Below, one piece after another: positions 8,382 through 17,799 of a stretch of DNA of 41,847 bases. The DNA is taken from contig PALM01000009.1 of the NCBI GenBank assembly GCA_002706365.1, positions 1 to 41,847 of the forward strand, written 5' to 3'. This DNA is from Flavobacteriales bacterium. GTDB taxonomy: Bacteria > Bacteroidota > Bacteroidia > Flavobacteriales_E > Vicingaceae. Within the stretch, counting starts at the first letter, position 1, and every line of letters begins with the position of its first letter. Both the position numbers and the translations under genes were made by a program. The notes under the pieces are model-generated. The model saw nothing but the letters and a program-made list of their open reading frames with translations, made no database searches and was not told where the DNA came from.

Positions 8382-9035
8382 TTAAATTCCCGACTTCAAA
8401 TCGGCAATCGTTTTCACCGGATCATCCGACCCAAACACAAAACTACCCGCCACTAGAACATCAGCACCTGCATGAACGAGCTTCGCGGCATTCTTATCGC
8501 TAACACCACCATCGATCTCAATTAGAGTCTTGGTGTTTTGTCTTTCGATCATTTCTTTGAGTTCGCCGATCTTATTGTAGGTGTTCTCTATGAATGATTG
8601 TCCACCGAAGCCTGGATTTACAGACATCATACAAACCAGATCAATATCGGCAAGGGTGTCTTTTAGTACTTGAACCGGGGTGTGCGGATTTAGTGCCACT
8701 CCTGTCTTCATACCAGCTTCTTTAATTGCTTGTAAGCTTCTATGAAGGTGATTGCAAGCTTCATAATGAACTGTTAGAATATCCGCTCCGGCTGCTTTGA
8801 AGTCTTTGATATAGCGATCTGGTTCTACGATCATCAAATGCACATCAAAAGGCTTTTTCGACTTCTTTTTGATGGCCTTGATGATGGGCATCCCGAAAGA
8901 AATGTTGGGTACAAAGACTCCATCCATCACATCAATGTGATACCAATCTGCTTCAGAAGCTTCAATTAGGTCGCAATCTGCCTGTAAATTGGCAAAGTTT
9001 GCAGCAAGTATGGAAGGAGCAACTAAGTGGGCCAT
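8382..9035 (-). CDS. rpe: Ribulose-phosphate 3-epimerase
   Basis: 217 residues, full length for this TIM-barrel enzyme interconverting ribulose-5-phosphate and xylulose-5-phosphate in the pentose phosphate pathway. Seen are APSILAANFANL at the N-terminus, the metal/catalytic aspartate in HIDVMDG (D35), DVHLMI, MSVNPGFGGQ with the phosphate-gripping loop, and the second catalytic aspartate in EIDGGVSDKNA. It follows the sigma factor gene by 35 bases on the same strand, but a TAATTTTG box in that gap suggests its own promoter. Confidence 0.97.
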   Translation of the reverse strand: MAHLVAPSILAANFANLQADCDLIEASEADWYHIDVMDGVFVPNISFGMPIIKAIKKKSKKPFDVHLMIVEPDRYIKDFKAAGADILTVHYEACNHLHRSLQAIKEAGMKTGVALNPHTPVQVLKDTLADIDLVCMMSVNPGFGGQSFIENTYNKIGELKEMIERQNTKTLIEIDGGVSDKNAAKLVHAGADVLVAGSFVFGSDDPVKTIADLKSGI

Positions 9036-9043
9036 TTTTAGCG

Positions 9044-9051
9044 CAAAATTA
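9044..9051 (-). promoter_or_regulatory. -7 promoter box of rpe (TAATTTTG)
   Basis: On the minus strand this reads TAATTTTG, a perfect TAnnTTTG placed nine bases before the rpe ATG. Initiation would fall within about five bases of the start codon, so a nearly leaderless mRNA is implied if the box is used. Confidence 0.5.
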
Positions 9052-9070
9052 CGCTTTATGTCTTGAGCAT

Positions 9071-9937
9071 TTATCCCAAATAGGTCTTTAAGACTTCACA
9101 TTTGGCGTTGATCTTCAATCGGCGTACAGCCTTTTCCTTGATCTGACGTACTCTTTCTCTTGTGAGTTCGAAGATTGCTCCGATCTCTTCAAGACTTCTT
9201 GGAGCTCTTCCATTCAAGCCAAAGAACATACGAATTACTTCCGCCTCTCTTTTGGGAAGAGATACCAACATGGATTCGATTTCACTTCTCAGAGATTCAT
9301 TCACCAGCTCTTTGTCGGGGTCTGGAGTATCTTCATTGGTCATGAGCTCATACATGGTGCTACTATCCTCATCATTGGATAGGGGAGCGTCCATGGATAC
9401 ATGACGTCTGGAATTCTTCATAGAGATCTTTACATCAATCTCAGGAAGGTCGAGCATTTCTGCAATCTCATGTTCTTGAGGCTCTCTTTCAAATTCTTGT
9501 TCCAGTTCATTAAACGCTCTTCGCACCTTATTGATGGCTCCGATCTTATTTAGAGGGAGTCTAACTATTCTAGATTGTTCAGCCAATGCTTGTAGAATAG
9601 ATTGTCTGATCCACCATACTGCATAGGAGATGAATTTAAACCCTCTGGTTTCATCGAAACGTTGTGCTGCTTTGATCAAACCCAGATTACCTTCATTGAT
9701 AAGGTCGGGCAGACTCAATCCCTGGTTTTGATATTGTTTGGAAACTGATACTACAAATCGAAGATTTGCTTTGGTTAGCTTTTCTAGTGCTTCGGTATCA
9801 CCTTGCTTGATTTTTCTGGCTAATTCTACTTCCTCTTCTGCTGTAATGAGGTCAACACGTCCGATTTCTTGTAGGTAACGATCAAGAGATACTGTTTGGC
9901 GATTAGTGATACTCTTGCTGATCTTGAGTTGTCGCAT
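9071..9937 (-). CDS. rpoD: Primary RNA polymerase sigma factor (sigma A), short Bacteroidota type
   Basis: 288 residues, much shorter than E. coli sigma 70 because region 1.1 and the non-conserved region are absent, as is usual in Bacteroidota. Region 1.2 starts near residue 17 ([17 protein letters not shown]). Region 2 follows ([46 protein letters not shown]). Region 3 has [12 protein letters not shown] and the acidic linker with SNDEDSS. Region 4 ends in a helix-turn-helix ([22 protein letters not shown]). This protein would read the TAnnTTTG boxes found across the window. The 176-base gap upstream holds the pnp terminator and no clear -7 box, so its own promoter remains unseen. Confidence 0.97.
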   Translation of the reverse strand: MRQLKISKSITNRQTVSLDRYLQEIGRVDLITAEEEVELARKIKQGDTEALEKLTKANLRFVVSVSKQYQNQGLSLPDLINEGNLGLIKAAQRFDETRGFKFISYAVWWIRQSILQALAEQSRIVRLPLNKIGAINKVRRAFNELEQEFEREPQEHEIAEMLDLPEIDVKISMKNSRRHVSMDAPLSNDEDSSTMYELMTNEDTPDPDKELVNESLRSEIESMLVSLPKREAEVIRMFFGLNGRAPRSLEEIGAIFELTRERVRQIKEKAVRRLKINAKCEVLKTYLG

Positions 9938-10059
9938 ATTCCCTGTTAAAATTGGTTAGTAAATGGTTAGTAGTCTAATGACTTGGTAGATAAGTCCTTA
10001 TAAAAATAGAGAAAAAAAGCGCTGATTTGTCAGATAATGATAATAGATTCAGACTAAAT

Positions 10060-10093
10060 AAAAAAAGGGGCTGCCAATTGGCAAGCCCCTTTT
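10060..10093 (-). terminator. Intrinsic terminator after pnp
   Basis: On the minus strand the sequence folds as GGGGCTTGCCAATTGGCAGCCCC, with an inner GCCAATTGGC palindrome and one bulged base, flanked by AAAA and followed by a run of seven T. It lies about 20 bases past the pnp stop. It should separate pnp from the sigma factor gene downstream. Confidence 0.88.
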
Positions 10094-10113
10094 CTATGCT
10101 AAAATATTGATTC

Positions 10114-12249
10114 TTAGTTCTGTTGCTCAGGTTTTGGCAGCAGGGCTTTTCTCGATAATTTGAACTTTTTAGTTTTAGGATCAATAGCCACTAATTTGAC
10201 CTCGACCATATCACCTTCTTTCAATTCATCTTCTACCTTCTCAACTCGCTTATGCGCAATTTCTGAGATGTGTAGCAAGCCATCCTGACCTGGTAGGATC
10301 TCAACAAAAGCTCCGAAAGCCACGATCGACTTCACTTTACCCTTGTAAGTCTCACCAACTTCAGGAACTGCTGTGATTGCTTTAATTCTAGCAACTGCCG
10401 CATCAGAACCTTCCTGATCCGTAGAAACGATATCAATTACTCCTTCATTATCTACTTCTTCAAGAACAATAGTAGTTCCCGTTTCTTCTTGGATCGCTTG
10501 AATGATCTTACCACCTGGTCCGATCACTGCACCGATCATATCCTTAGGAATTCTCATCTGGATGATACGTGGAGCATTCGGCTTGTAGTTGTCTCTTGGC
10601 TCGGCAATGGTCTTGTTCATTTCACCAAGGATATGCAATCTTCCTTCTTTTGCTTGATTCAGGGCTTCAGCCAATACTTCAAATGAAAGTCCACTTATCT
10701 TGATATCCATCTGACAAGCAGTGATACCATCTTTAGTACCGGTTACTTTAAAGTCCATATCTCCTAAGTGATCCTCATCACCAAGTATATCAGAAAGCAC
10801 AACATAGTCACCATTCTCTCCGCTGATCAATCCCATAGCAATACCTGAAACAGCTTTCTTCAATTTAACACCTGCATCCATCAATGCTAGTGAACCACCA
10901 CAAACTGATGCCATAGAAGAAGAACCGTTAGATTCTAGAATATCTGATACCACACGAATTGTATATGGATTATCTACACCAGTAGGAATCATTGGCTTCA
11001 ATGCTCTCATGGCAAGGTTTCCATGTCCGATCTCTCTTCTTCCAGGACCTCTATTTGGTCTTGCTTCTCCTGTAGAGAATGAAGGGAAATTATAATGTAA
11101 AATGAATTTTTCAGATTCTGTGATCAAGGTTCTATCAACTCTTTGTTCATCCATTTTGCTACCTAAGGTAACTGAAACCATAGATTGAGTTTCACCTCTA
11201 GTAAAGATTGCAGATCCATGAGAGCCTGGCAAGTAGTCAATTTCCGACCAGATATCTCTTACTTCATTCATTTTTCTTCCGTCCAATCTGATCTTCTCTT
11301 TAAGCATGCAATCTCTTACCGCATTCTTTTGAACTTTAGAAAAGTATTGCTTAAGCAAGAATCCATTAGATTTTGCATAGTCTTCTTCAAGACCGGCAAT
11401 GAACTCTTCTTTAACAGCTCCGAATTCAGATCCTCTTTGATGCTTATCGTTCATGCCTTTCTTAGCAATAGCATAAAACTTATCGTAAGCAAAAGCTTTT
11501 ATCTTTTCGTAGAGCTCTTCATCGCTCTTCTCATGATTGTACTCTCTCTTTGTCTTGGCCTTTTCAACCTTTGCAGCTAGCTCATTCTGTGCTTTACACT
11601 GTGCTTGAATGCTTTCATGTGCCTTTTTGATTCCCTCTAGCATTTCTGCTTCAGAGACTTCCTTCATTTCTCCCTCTACCATTACCACACTATCCATTGT
11701 GCCGGCAACCATAAGGTCGATATCTGCATCTTCTAGCTCATCCAAATTTGGATTGATCTTCCACTCTCCATTCAATCTTGCTACCCTTACTTCAGATGTA
11801 GCTTCTTTGAAAGGTATATCTGAAACCATAAGTGCAGCTGATGCTGCTAGACATGCAAGTGAGTCTGTAGCTACATTCTCTTCTGCTGAGATCAGAGAAA
11901 TTGACATGATCGTACTGGCGTGAAAATCATCTGGGAATAGTGGTCTTAATGCTCTATCAACTAGTCTTGAGATCAATACCTCTCCATCTGATGGTCTGCT
12001 TTCTCTTTTTAGGAATCCTCCTGGGAATCTTCCGATTGCTGAAAACTTCTCGCGATAATCAACCATCAAAGGAAGAAAGTCTACATCTTCTCCTGCTTCT
12101 TGTTCTGCAACTACCGTAGCGAGTAACATGGTGTCACCCATTTTTAAGACGATAGATCCGTCTGCCTGTTTTGCTAGCCTACCTGTTTCTAAGCTAATCT
12201 CCCTGCCATCAGGGAGTGTCATTGTTTGTGTTATTCCTTTTACTGACAT
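10114..12249 (-). CDS. pnp: Polyribonucleotide nucleotidyltransferase (PNPase)
   Basis: 711 residues. Two RNase PH-like domains (about 10-145 and 320-545) flank an all-helical linker rich in lysine and glutamate. A KH domain has the GxxG loop in [10 protein letters not shown], and an S1 domain starts at about [19 protein letters not shown]. Active-site features of the second core are visible ([28 protein letters not shown] with the metal-binding acidic residues). The trimeric enzyme degrades RNA from the 3' end using phosphate. It follows rpsO, the same order as in E. coli, with hairpins between the two genes and a terminator after it. Confidence 0.98.
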   Translation of the reverse strand: MSVKGITQTMTLPDGREISLETGRLAKQADGSIVLKMGDTMLLATVVAEQEAGEDVDFLPLMVDYREKFSAIGRFPGGFLKRESRPSDGEVLISRLVDRALRPLFPDDFHASTIMSISLISAEENVATDSLACLAASAALMVSDIPFKEATSEVRVARLNGEWKINPNLDELEDADIDLMVAGTMDSVVMVEGEMKEVSEAEMLEGIKKAHESIQAQCKAQNELAAKVEKAKTKREYNHEKSDEELYEKIKAFAYDKFYAIAKKGMNDKHQRGSEFGAVKEEFIAGLEEDYAKSNGFLLKQYFSKVQKNAVRDCMLKEKIRLDGRKMNEVRDIWSEIDYLPGSHGSAIFTRGETQSMVSVTLGSKMDEQRVDRTLITESEKFILHYNFPSFSTGEARPNRGPGRREIGHGNLAMRALKPMIPTGVDNPYTIRVVSDILESNGSSSMASVCGGSLALMDAGVKLKKAVSGIAMGLISGENGDYVVLSDILGDEDHLGDMDFKVTGTKDGITACQMDIKISGLSFEVLAEALNQAKEGRLHILGEMNKTIAEPRDNYKPNAPRIIQMRIPKDMIGAVIGPGGKIIQAIQEETGTTIVLEEVDNEGVIDIVSTDQEGSDAAVARIKAITAVPEVGETYKGKVKSIVAFGAFVEILPGQDGLLHISEIAHKRVEKVEDELKEGDMVEVKLVAIDPKTKKFKLSRKALLPKPEQQN

Positions 12250-12296
12250 ATTATTTATTATTCTAAACTATTATTTTTCTTCTCGATGTATAAATA

Positions 12297-12327
12297 GAAA
12301 AGGGGGACGTGTTTCACTTGTCCCCCC
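12297..12327 (-). terminator. Hairpin between rpsO and pnp (attenuator or RNase site)
   Basis: On the minus strand GGGGGAC and GTCCCCC pair around an 11-base loop (AAGTGAAACAC) and are followed by TTTTC. It ends transcription of rpsO at least in part, or it forms a processing site ahead of pnp. The T-run is short and pnp has no TAnnTTTG box of its own in the gap, so read-through from rpsO is likely. Confidence 0.65.
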
Positions 12328-12380
12328 TCTACATGAAATATTATTTATTGGCCAAGACGGCCGAAAATGCTTACGCTAGC

Positions 12381-12650
12381 TTACTTTCTGATGTTAAGCT
12401 CTTTGATCAGTTCTCTGTACTTGAGAATGTCTTTGTTCTTTAGGTAATCCAACAATCTTCTGCGCTTACCTACCAAAGTAACCAATGCCTTTTCAGTGGC
12501 AAAATCCTTCTGATTAGACTTTAGATGTCCTGTCAAATGGTTGATTCTCTCAGTAAAAAGAGCGATTTGACCTTCGGTGCTTCCGCTGTCATTCTTTCCT
12601 TTACCGTACTTCTCGAAAATGGCTACTTTTTTCTCGCTTGTTATGGCCAT
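12381..12650 (-). CDS. rpsO: 30S ribosomal protein S15
   Basis: 89 residues, exactly the usual length. It binds the 16S rRNA central domain. The sequence shows the four-helix pattern with the conserved DSGSTEGQIALFTERINHLTGHLK and the RRRLLDYLK motif. ATG 12650 is preceded by a perfect TACATTTG box with about 23 leader bases, so rpsO starts its own unit even though accD lies 46 bases upstream on the same strand. pnp follows 131 bases downstream. Confidence 0.98.
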   Translation of the reverse strand: MAITSEKKVAIFEKYGKGKNDSGSTEGQIALFTERINHLTGHLKSNQKDFATEKALVTLVGKRRRLLDYLKNKDILKYRELIKELNIRK

Positions 12651-12677
12651 GTGTTTCTATTAATTTTTTTGAGGCTG

Positions 12678-12685
12678 CAAATGTA
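12678..12685 (-). promoter_or_regulatory. -7 promoter box of rpsO (TACATTTG)
   Basis: Minus strand TACATTTG, a perfect match to TAnnTTTG. Predicted initiation is near 12673, giving a leader of about 23 bases. This is among the best-placed boxes in the window. Confidence 0.68.
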
Positions 12686-12696
12686 GTAATAAATCT

Positions 12697-13551
12697 TTAA
12701 TTATCGCCTTTTTTTAACATACTCAATAATTGAGCTAGCTTGTCTTTAAGATCCTTACGTTCAACGATAAAATCGAGGAAACCATGCTCCAATAAAAACT
12801 CGGATCTCTGGAAGCCTTCAGGTAGGTCTTTACCAATGGTTTCTTTGATAACTCTAGGTCCTGCAAAACCAATCAAGGCGTTAGGTTCAGCAAAGTTGAA
12901 GTCACCCAGCATTGCAAATGATGCGGTAACACCTCCGGTTGTTGGATCGGTGAGCATTGAAAGATAAGGCAATTTAGCCTCTGCTAATTGGGTGAGTTTA
13001 GCTGATGTCTTAGCCATCTGCATTAATGAGAATGCTGCCTCCATCATTCTGGCTCCTCCAGACTTGGAGATCATCATGAAAGGCATATCATTCTTAAGAC
13101 AGTAATCAATTGCCCTGGCGATCTTTTCACCAACAACAGATCCCATAGATCCACCGATAAAAGAGAAATCCATGGCGGCAACCATTAATTTATTGCCATT
13201 TACTGTTCCGTGTGCGGTACGCACTGCATCTTTTAGCTTGGTCTTTTCCTGACTGGCCTTGATGCGACTCTTATAATCTTTGGTATCGATAAATTTTAGA
13301 GGATCTGCAGAACTGAGATTCTTATTGATCTCAGAATACTTCTGATCGTCGAAAAGAATATTGAAATACACCTCTGAACTAACTCTTTCGTGATGTTCAC
13401 ATTCAGGACATACGAAAAGATTTTCAGCATGGTCTTCCTGTGGGATCACGGCATTACAGCTCGGACACTTATACCACAGTCCTTCCGGTGTTTCTTTCTT
13501 TTCTTTAGTAGGAGTACTTACCCCTTGCTTTAATCGCTTAAACCAACTCAT
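12697..13551 (-). CDS. accD: Acetyl-CoA carboxylase carboxyltransferase subunit beta
   Basis: 284 residues. The N-terminal zinc ribbon has C29, C32, C48 and C51 (KCPSCN ... CPECE). The crotonase-like carboxyltransferase domain follows, with [21 protein letters not shown] and [11 protein letters not shown], and [17 protein letters not shown] in the second half. Together with AccA it moves the carboxyl group from biotin to acetyl-CoA to make malonyl-CoA in the cytoplasm. The gene starts 23 bases after the fbaB stop and is probably in the same transcript. Confidence 0.97.
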   Translation of the reverse strand: MSWFKRLKQGVSTPTKEKKETPEGLWYKCPSCNAVIPQEDHAENLFVCPECEHHERVSSEVYFNILFDDQKYSEINKNLSSADPLKFIDTKDYKSRIKASQEKTKLKDAVRTAHGTVNGNKLMVAAMDFSFIGGSMGSVVGEKIARAIDYCLKNDMPFMMISKSGGARMMEAAFSLMQMAKTSAKLTQLAEAKLPYLSMLTDPTTGGVTASFAMLGDFNFAEPNALIGFAGPRVIKETIGKDLPEGFQRSEFLLEHGFLDFIVERKDLKDKLAQLLSMLKKGDN

Positions 13552-13574
13552 GAATTATCTAATACAGTTTAAAG

Positions 13575-14633
13575 TTAGGAAATGCTTACCTCTTTCGAAA
13601 GGTAAACGTCTTGAATCGCATTTAGCAATTCAACTCCTTCGTTCATTGGTCGCTGGAATGCCTTTCTTCCTGAAATCAATCCATGACCGCCCGCTCTCTT
13701 GTTCACAACAGCAGTTGTTACTGCTTCTGCTAGATCAGATGCTCCTGATGAAGCACCTCCTGAATTGATCAATCCAGCTCTTCCCATATAACAGTTCGCC
13801 ACCTGATATCTGCAAAGATCAATCGGGTGATCACTACTTAATTCAGAGTATACTTTATCGTGGGTCTTACCAAAATTGATGGCTTTGTAACCACCATTAT
13901 TAGTCGGAAGCTTTTGCTTGATGATATCTGCTTGAATGGTAACTCCAAGATGATTTGCCTGGGCTGTTATATCACTAGCCGTATGGTAATCCACACCATC
14001 TTTCTTGAAGTCACTATTTCTCAAATAGCACCAAAGAATGGTTGACATACCCAACTCATGCGCTCTCTCAAATGCTTCAGCGATCTCAATGATCTGTCTG
14101 TTGCTATCGTCAGATCCAAAATAAATGGTTGCTCCAACAGCAGTAGCTCCTAGGTTCCAAGCCTCATCCACACTTCCAAATTGAATTTGGGAATAGGTGT
14201 TAGGATAAGTCAATAGCTCATTGTGATTCAGTTTCACAATGAATGGGATCTTGTGAGCGTACTTTCTAGAAACAGAAGCCAAAACTCCAAAAGTAGAAGC
14301 AACGGCATTACAACCTCCTTCAATAGCGAGCTTTACAATATTCTCCGGGTCAAAATAGATCGGATTTGGAGCAAATGAAGCTCCAGCTGAATGCTCGATA
14401 CCCTGATCTACAGGTAAAATGGAAACATAACCTGTTCCACCTAATCTACCGTGATCATAAATGCTTTGCAAACTCTTCAGTACTTGTACTGAACGATTTG
14501 AATCTTTGAATACACGATCCACAAAATCCGCAGCCGGAAGGTGGATCATATCTTTACTAATTGTTTTACACTCGTGATTGAGTAGTGAGTCTCTATCCGA
14601 CCCTAAAAGTTCTTCGATCTTTGCTATAGACAT
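13575..14633 (-). CDS. fbaB: Class I fructose-bisphosphate aldolase, FbaB/DhnA type
   Basis: 352 residues of the DhnA-type Schiff-base aldolase family, distinct from the zinc-dependent class II enzymes. It splits fructose-1,6-bisphosphate in glycolysis. Seen are [20 protein letters not shown] near residue 72, IVKLNHNE, and [12 protein letters not shown], where K239 is at the usual Schiff-base position for ADxxK. Glycine-rich phosphate-binding segments follow ([27 protein letters not shown]). It has its own TAGCTTTG box and leads an fbaB-accD transcript. Confidence 0.95.
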   Translation of the reverse strand: MSIAKIEELLGSDRDSLLNHECKTISKDMIHLPAADFVDRVFKDSNRSVQVLKSLQSIYDHGRLGGTGYVSILPVDQGIEHSAGASFAPNPIYFDPENIVKLAIEGGCNAVASTFGVLASVSRKYAHKIPFIVKLNHNELLTYPNTYSQIQFGSVDEAWNLGATAVGATIYFGSDDSNRQIIEIAEAFERAHELGMSTILWCYLRNSDFKKDGVDYHTASDITAQANHLGVTIQADIIKQKLPTNNGGYKAINFGKTHDKVYSELSSDHPIDLCRYQVANCYMGRAGLINSGGASSGASDLAEAVTTAVVNKRAGGHGLISGRKAFQRPMNEGVELLNAIQDVYLSKEVSIS

Positions 14634-14660
14634 CTTTTCTGCTAGTTAAAAAAGCGGTGA

Positions 14661-14668
14661 CAAAGCTA
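14661..14668 (-). promoter_or_regulatory. -7 promoter box of fbaB (TAGCTTTG)
   Basis: Minus strand TAGCTTTG, a perfect TAnnTTTG in the 82-base gap between tamL and fbaB. Predicted initiation near 14656 gives about 23 leader bases. No clear upstream TTG element is visible. Confidence 0.62.
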
Positions 14669-14715
14669 ATGAATTTATGCGGCTATGGAAGTATGAATAG
14701 AGATTATCCTGATGA

Positions 14716-17037
14716 CTAGAATGGGTAGCCAATTCCGAAGTTCAAATTGGTTTCATTCCAGTACAATTTCAACAGGTTTGGATTGTTTTTTCCGGGATCT
14801 TTGAATGGGGCTGCAAAGTCGAATCGCAATATGAAAAAGGTGAAATTCAATCGCAGTCCGGCTCCCAATCCAATTGCGGTTCCATCCCAAGCTGTTCCCA
14901 ATTTGAATTGAGTTTCTTCCCGACTGTTATCTTGCTTGTAGTTCCAGATGTTACCCATGTCCACAAAGGCTGCACCCTCGAAGATGTCTGTAATTGGAAA
15001 TCTCAACTCTACATTTGCCTCAAGGCTTAGGTTACCAATTTGATCCACATTGGATTGAATGGAATCATTTAAAGTTCCCGGACCAAGATCCCTCGCTAAC
15101 CAAGCTCTAATTCCGTTTGCACCCCCGGCAAAGAAGCTTTTTTCAAATGGTAGGGCTGAACTGTTTCCATAGGGAATTCCCAATCCCGCTGCAAAGCGAT
15201 AGACCACGGTGTTGTAAAAGAACTTTCTATAATATCGGAAATCGAAATCTCCTCTTACATATTGGGCATAGGGTGTACCTGCAATCAATGCTGCACCTTC
15301 ATCATTCTTTTCTAGATTATTTTCATTGGTGACCAGAGAAAGTAAATTCCCCGCAGGTTCAATGTTTCCTCTAAAGAAGAAGTCGTGATTGCCAAATTTG
15401 TCATCCAATTGAGTATTGAGAATGTAGCTGTACCTGAAGGCAAGAATCAAGTTATCTGTGTATGAATTCCTCAGGAAAGGATCATTCACATCTTCCAATA
15501 ATTCTTCAAACTCAGGACTGGGGTCTAAGTTGATGTATGAGAGATCAAATGGAGTGATGATATGCGTCTTGGCCGGAGTTTCATTCCAGGAATATGAAAT
15601 ATAAGTCTTGGTTACATTCCTTCTAAAGTCGGGTCTTCTTTGAAAATTATACGAAATACCAAAGGTTGTGCTGGGACTACCCCTTGGCGAGAACTTATCC
15701 ATATCAATTGGTAGAAGAAATCTAGGAACTCTCAAAGATACCTCTGGTCCAAACTCTAAAGTGTTGAAAGGCAGAACCTCACCGGCAATTCTCTCATCCC
15801 CTTGATTCGTGAGAAGCTGCTGTGCCTCAATACCTCCACTTAATGTGACATTCAACAACTCTGCCCCTCTGAATGTATTTCGATTAAGGAATGTTAAGTC
15901 TGCATTGATCCCAAGGTTCCCACCATTGTTGGTGCCTTCCGTAAGGATAGTGTATGCTTTTTGTTTTCTTGGATTCAAGTCGATATACACCACCAAATAC
16001 GGACCGGCCTTACTGTAGTCTTGCTCATATTTAATACTCACATATGAGAATACTCCCAATGAGGTTAAGTTTCTATAGCTATCTTCTTGTCGCTTTAGCT
16101 CATAAAGTTGGCCGGGTCTAATGAAGATTGATCTCGCTACCACTTCATATCTGAATTGGGGTTCACCGCTCTCTGTGAAGATCAAACCATCAACTTCAGT
16201 GGTGTCTATAGGTACGTTTACCATCCCTCTTTCATCGAAATCCATTCGAACATAGACTTTGCTAATGCTGAAGATCTCATGCGGACTCTCAATCAGACTA
16301 TCAGAAGCACCTAATTCTTCCTGCTTGTTTTTGATGTTCAGCTTGAGGCGGCTGCTTTTTCTATTCATGAAGGTGTCTGCCTGAAAGACTACAAACTCTC
16401 TAGAGAATTCATAGTAACCTTTATTCTTCATGATCTTTTCAATTCGACTCCTTTCTTCCTTGAGTCTTTCAAGATCAAAAGGCTTTCCAACCGCCAGAAC
16501 GGCTTTATTGCTATCGGCAAAATACAATTCGCGCATACGTTCGTTTGGGATGATATAATCGAGACTTTCGATCGAGTAGCGTTCTCCTTTATCAACTTTG
16601 TATTTAGCGATTGCATTCTTCTTTGTGATCTTCGCCTCAAAGTCGACTTCATTATCGTAATAACCGCGATTGTTCAAATAGGTCTCCATCCGCTTAGCGC
16701 TCTCCTTATGCAAGGTTGAATCGAAAACTACCGGTGGTTCACCGATTTTTTCCTTGATCTTGCTGTCTTCTTTATGATAATAGAGATTGTAAACTCCTAA
16801 ATAGACCTTGAAAAGGCCTAAGAGCTTTCTATTTGGCTTTTGTTTGGTGAGTGAAAATAGCTCGTCGTGAAATTTTGCCTGCTTCTTTTGACTGATCTTT
16901 GTTCTCTTCAACAAGCGTTGATCACCTTCTAAATGACGTGCGGGACCGCAAGCTGTAAAAGAAATTACTAGCCATAGCAGACTTATGCCAAAGAGGCATT
17001 TATTTAGACAAGAACGCCGTTTTAAGGGAAAATTCAT
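14716..17037 (-). CDS. tamL: TamL-type outer-membrane assembly lipoprotein (BamA/TamA superfamily)
   Basis: 773 residues. A lipoprotein signal ends at SFTAC (C30), so unlike proteobacterial TamA it should be lipidated. POTRA-like modules follow (for example YLNNRGYYDNEVDFEAKI and MKNKGYYEFSREFVVF). A C-terminal Omp85 16-strand-type barrel includes the lid-loop-like LPFEKSFFAGGANGIRAW and ends in a strand closing with aromatic residues (LNFGIGYPF). In Bacteroidota the family pairs with a TamB-like protein for outer-membrane biogenesis; no tamB is in the window. Divergent from the SpoU methyltransferase with only 27 bases between starts, an arrangement I recall from related genomes. Confidence 0.88.
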   Translation of the reverse strand: MNFPLKRRSCLNKCLFGISLLWLVISFTACGPARHLEGDQRLLKRTKISQKKQAKFHDELFSLTKQKPNRKLLGLFKVYLGVYNLYYHKEDSKIKEKIGEPPVVFDSTLHKESAKRMETYLNNRGYYDNEVDFEAKITKKNAIAKYKVDKGERYSIESLDYIIPNERMRELYFADSNKAVLAVGKPFDLERLKEERSRIEKIMKNKGYYEFSREFVVFQADTFMNRKSSRLKLNIKNKQEELGASDSLIESPHEIFSISKVYVRMDFDERGMVNVPIDTTEVDGLIFTESGEPQFRYEVVARSIFIRPGQLYELKRQEDSYRNLTSLGVFSYVSIKYEQDYSKAGPYLVVYIDLNPRKQKAYTILTEGTNNGGNLGINADLTFLNRNTFRGAELLNVTLSGGIEAQQLLTNQGDERIAGEVLPFNTLEFGPEVSLRVPRFLLPIDMDKFSPRGSPSTTFGISYNFQRRPDFRRNVTKTYISYSWNETPAKTHIITPFDLSYINLDPSPEFEELLEDVNDPFLRNSYTDNLILAFRYSYILNTQLDDKFGNHDFFFRGNIEPAGNLLSLVTNENNLEKNDEGAALIAGTPYAQYVRGDFDFRYYRKFFYNTVVYRFAAGLGIPYGNSSALPFEKSFFAGGANGIRAWLARDLGPGTLNDSIQSNVDQIGNLSLEANVELRFPITDIFEGAAFVDMGNIWNYKQDNSREETQFKLGTAWDGTAIGLGAGLRLNFTFFILRFDFAAPFKDPGKNNPNLLKLYWNETNLNFGIGYPF

Positions 17038-17064
17038 TCTTTTGCGAAGTTAGTATTTCGGTCA

Positions 17065-17799
17065 ATGTGGAGTAATAAGCAAGAAAAATTAATTCGATCA
17101 CTGCAGCAGAAGAAGTACCGCAAACAGCATTCGCTCTTTGTGGTAGAAGGTTTGAAGTCGGTAAATGAATTGATAAATAGTGATCTAGAGATAGAATATA
17201 TCTATACAACAGATTCTATTCAGTTTAATGATTTGGAAAAGATAGACATTGAGGCAACTATGATCAGTGAGCTTCAAATGAAGTCGATCTCATCTTTGAC
17301 CAACCCTCCAGGAGTGCTAGCTGTAGCCAAAATTCCAGAACAAGAGTTAATTACTGGAGACTTAGTTCTTTATCTTGATGAAGTAAGAGACCCAGGTAAC
17401 CTGGGTACGATCATTAGATCAGCAGAGGGTTTTGGTGTTTCTCAATTGGTTCTTTCTCCAAATTGTGTCGACCCATTTTCTCCGAAGGTAGTTCAGGCAA
17501 GTATGGGATCATTATTTCGATTGCCTTTGGCTGTTGAAAGCTTTGAATCACTCTATAAAAGGCTTTCAAATGATTATTCATTCTACGCTGCCGATATGGA
17601 TGGAGAGAACCTTCATCAATATGAACTAGGAATGCCAGCAGTGATTGTAATGGGAAACGAATCTCAAGGCTTGTCGGACGATATTCAATCTAAGATCAAA
17701 ACACTGTCAATCCCAATTGCAAAAAGCTTGGAGTCTTTGAATGTAGCAGTTTCTGCTGCAGTTATTCTAGCTGAGTTTAGGCGTCAATTTCCGCTTTGA
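17065..17799 (+). CDS. SpoU/TrmH-family RNA 2'-O-methyltransferase
   Basis: 244 residues. An N-terminal substrate-binding domain (KYRKQHSLFVVEGLKSVNELI) precedes the SPOUT catalytic domain with all three motifs: motif 1 LDEVRDPGNLGTIIRSAEGFG (about 109-129), motif 2 MGNESQGLSDD and motif 3 IPIAKSLESLNVAVSAAVIL. It methylates a ribose 2'-OH in rRNA or tRNA using SAM; the target base (RlmB-like G2251 or another) cannot be read from the sequence. Its 3' end overlaps the convergent COG2509 gene by 23 bases. Confidence 0.92.
   Translation: MWSNKQEKLIRSLQQKKYRKQHSLFVVEGLKSVNELINSDLEIEYIYTTDSIQFNDLEKIDIEATMISELQMKSISSLTNPPGVLAVAKIPEQELITGDLVLYLDEVRDPGNLGTIIRSAEGFGVSQLVLSPNCVDPFSPKVVQASMGSLFRLPLAVESFESLYKRLSNDYSFYAADMDGENLHQYELGMPAVIVMGNESQGLSDDIQSKIKTLSIPIAKSLESLNVAVSAAVILAEFRRQFPL

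Noticed and set aside
12307-12321. Half of a parS-like site (GTGAAACA on the minus strand) in the loop of the rpsO-pnp hairpin
   Set aside because: Only one 8-base half matches the standard parS palindrome; the other half does not, and the sequence is explained by the hairpin.
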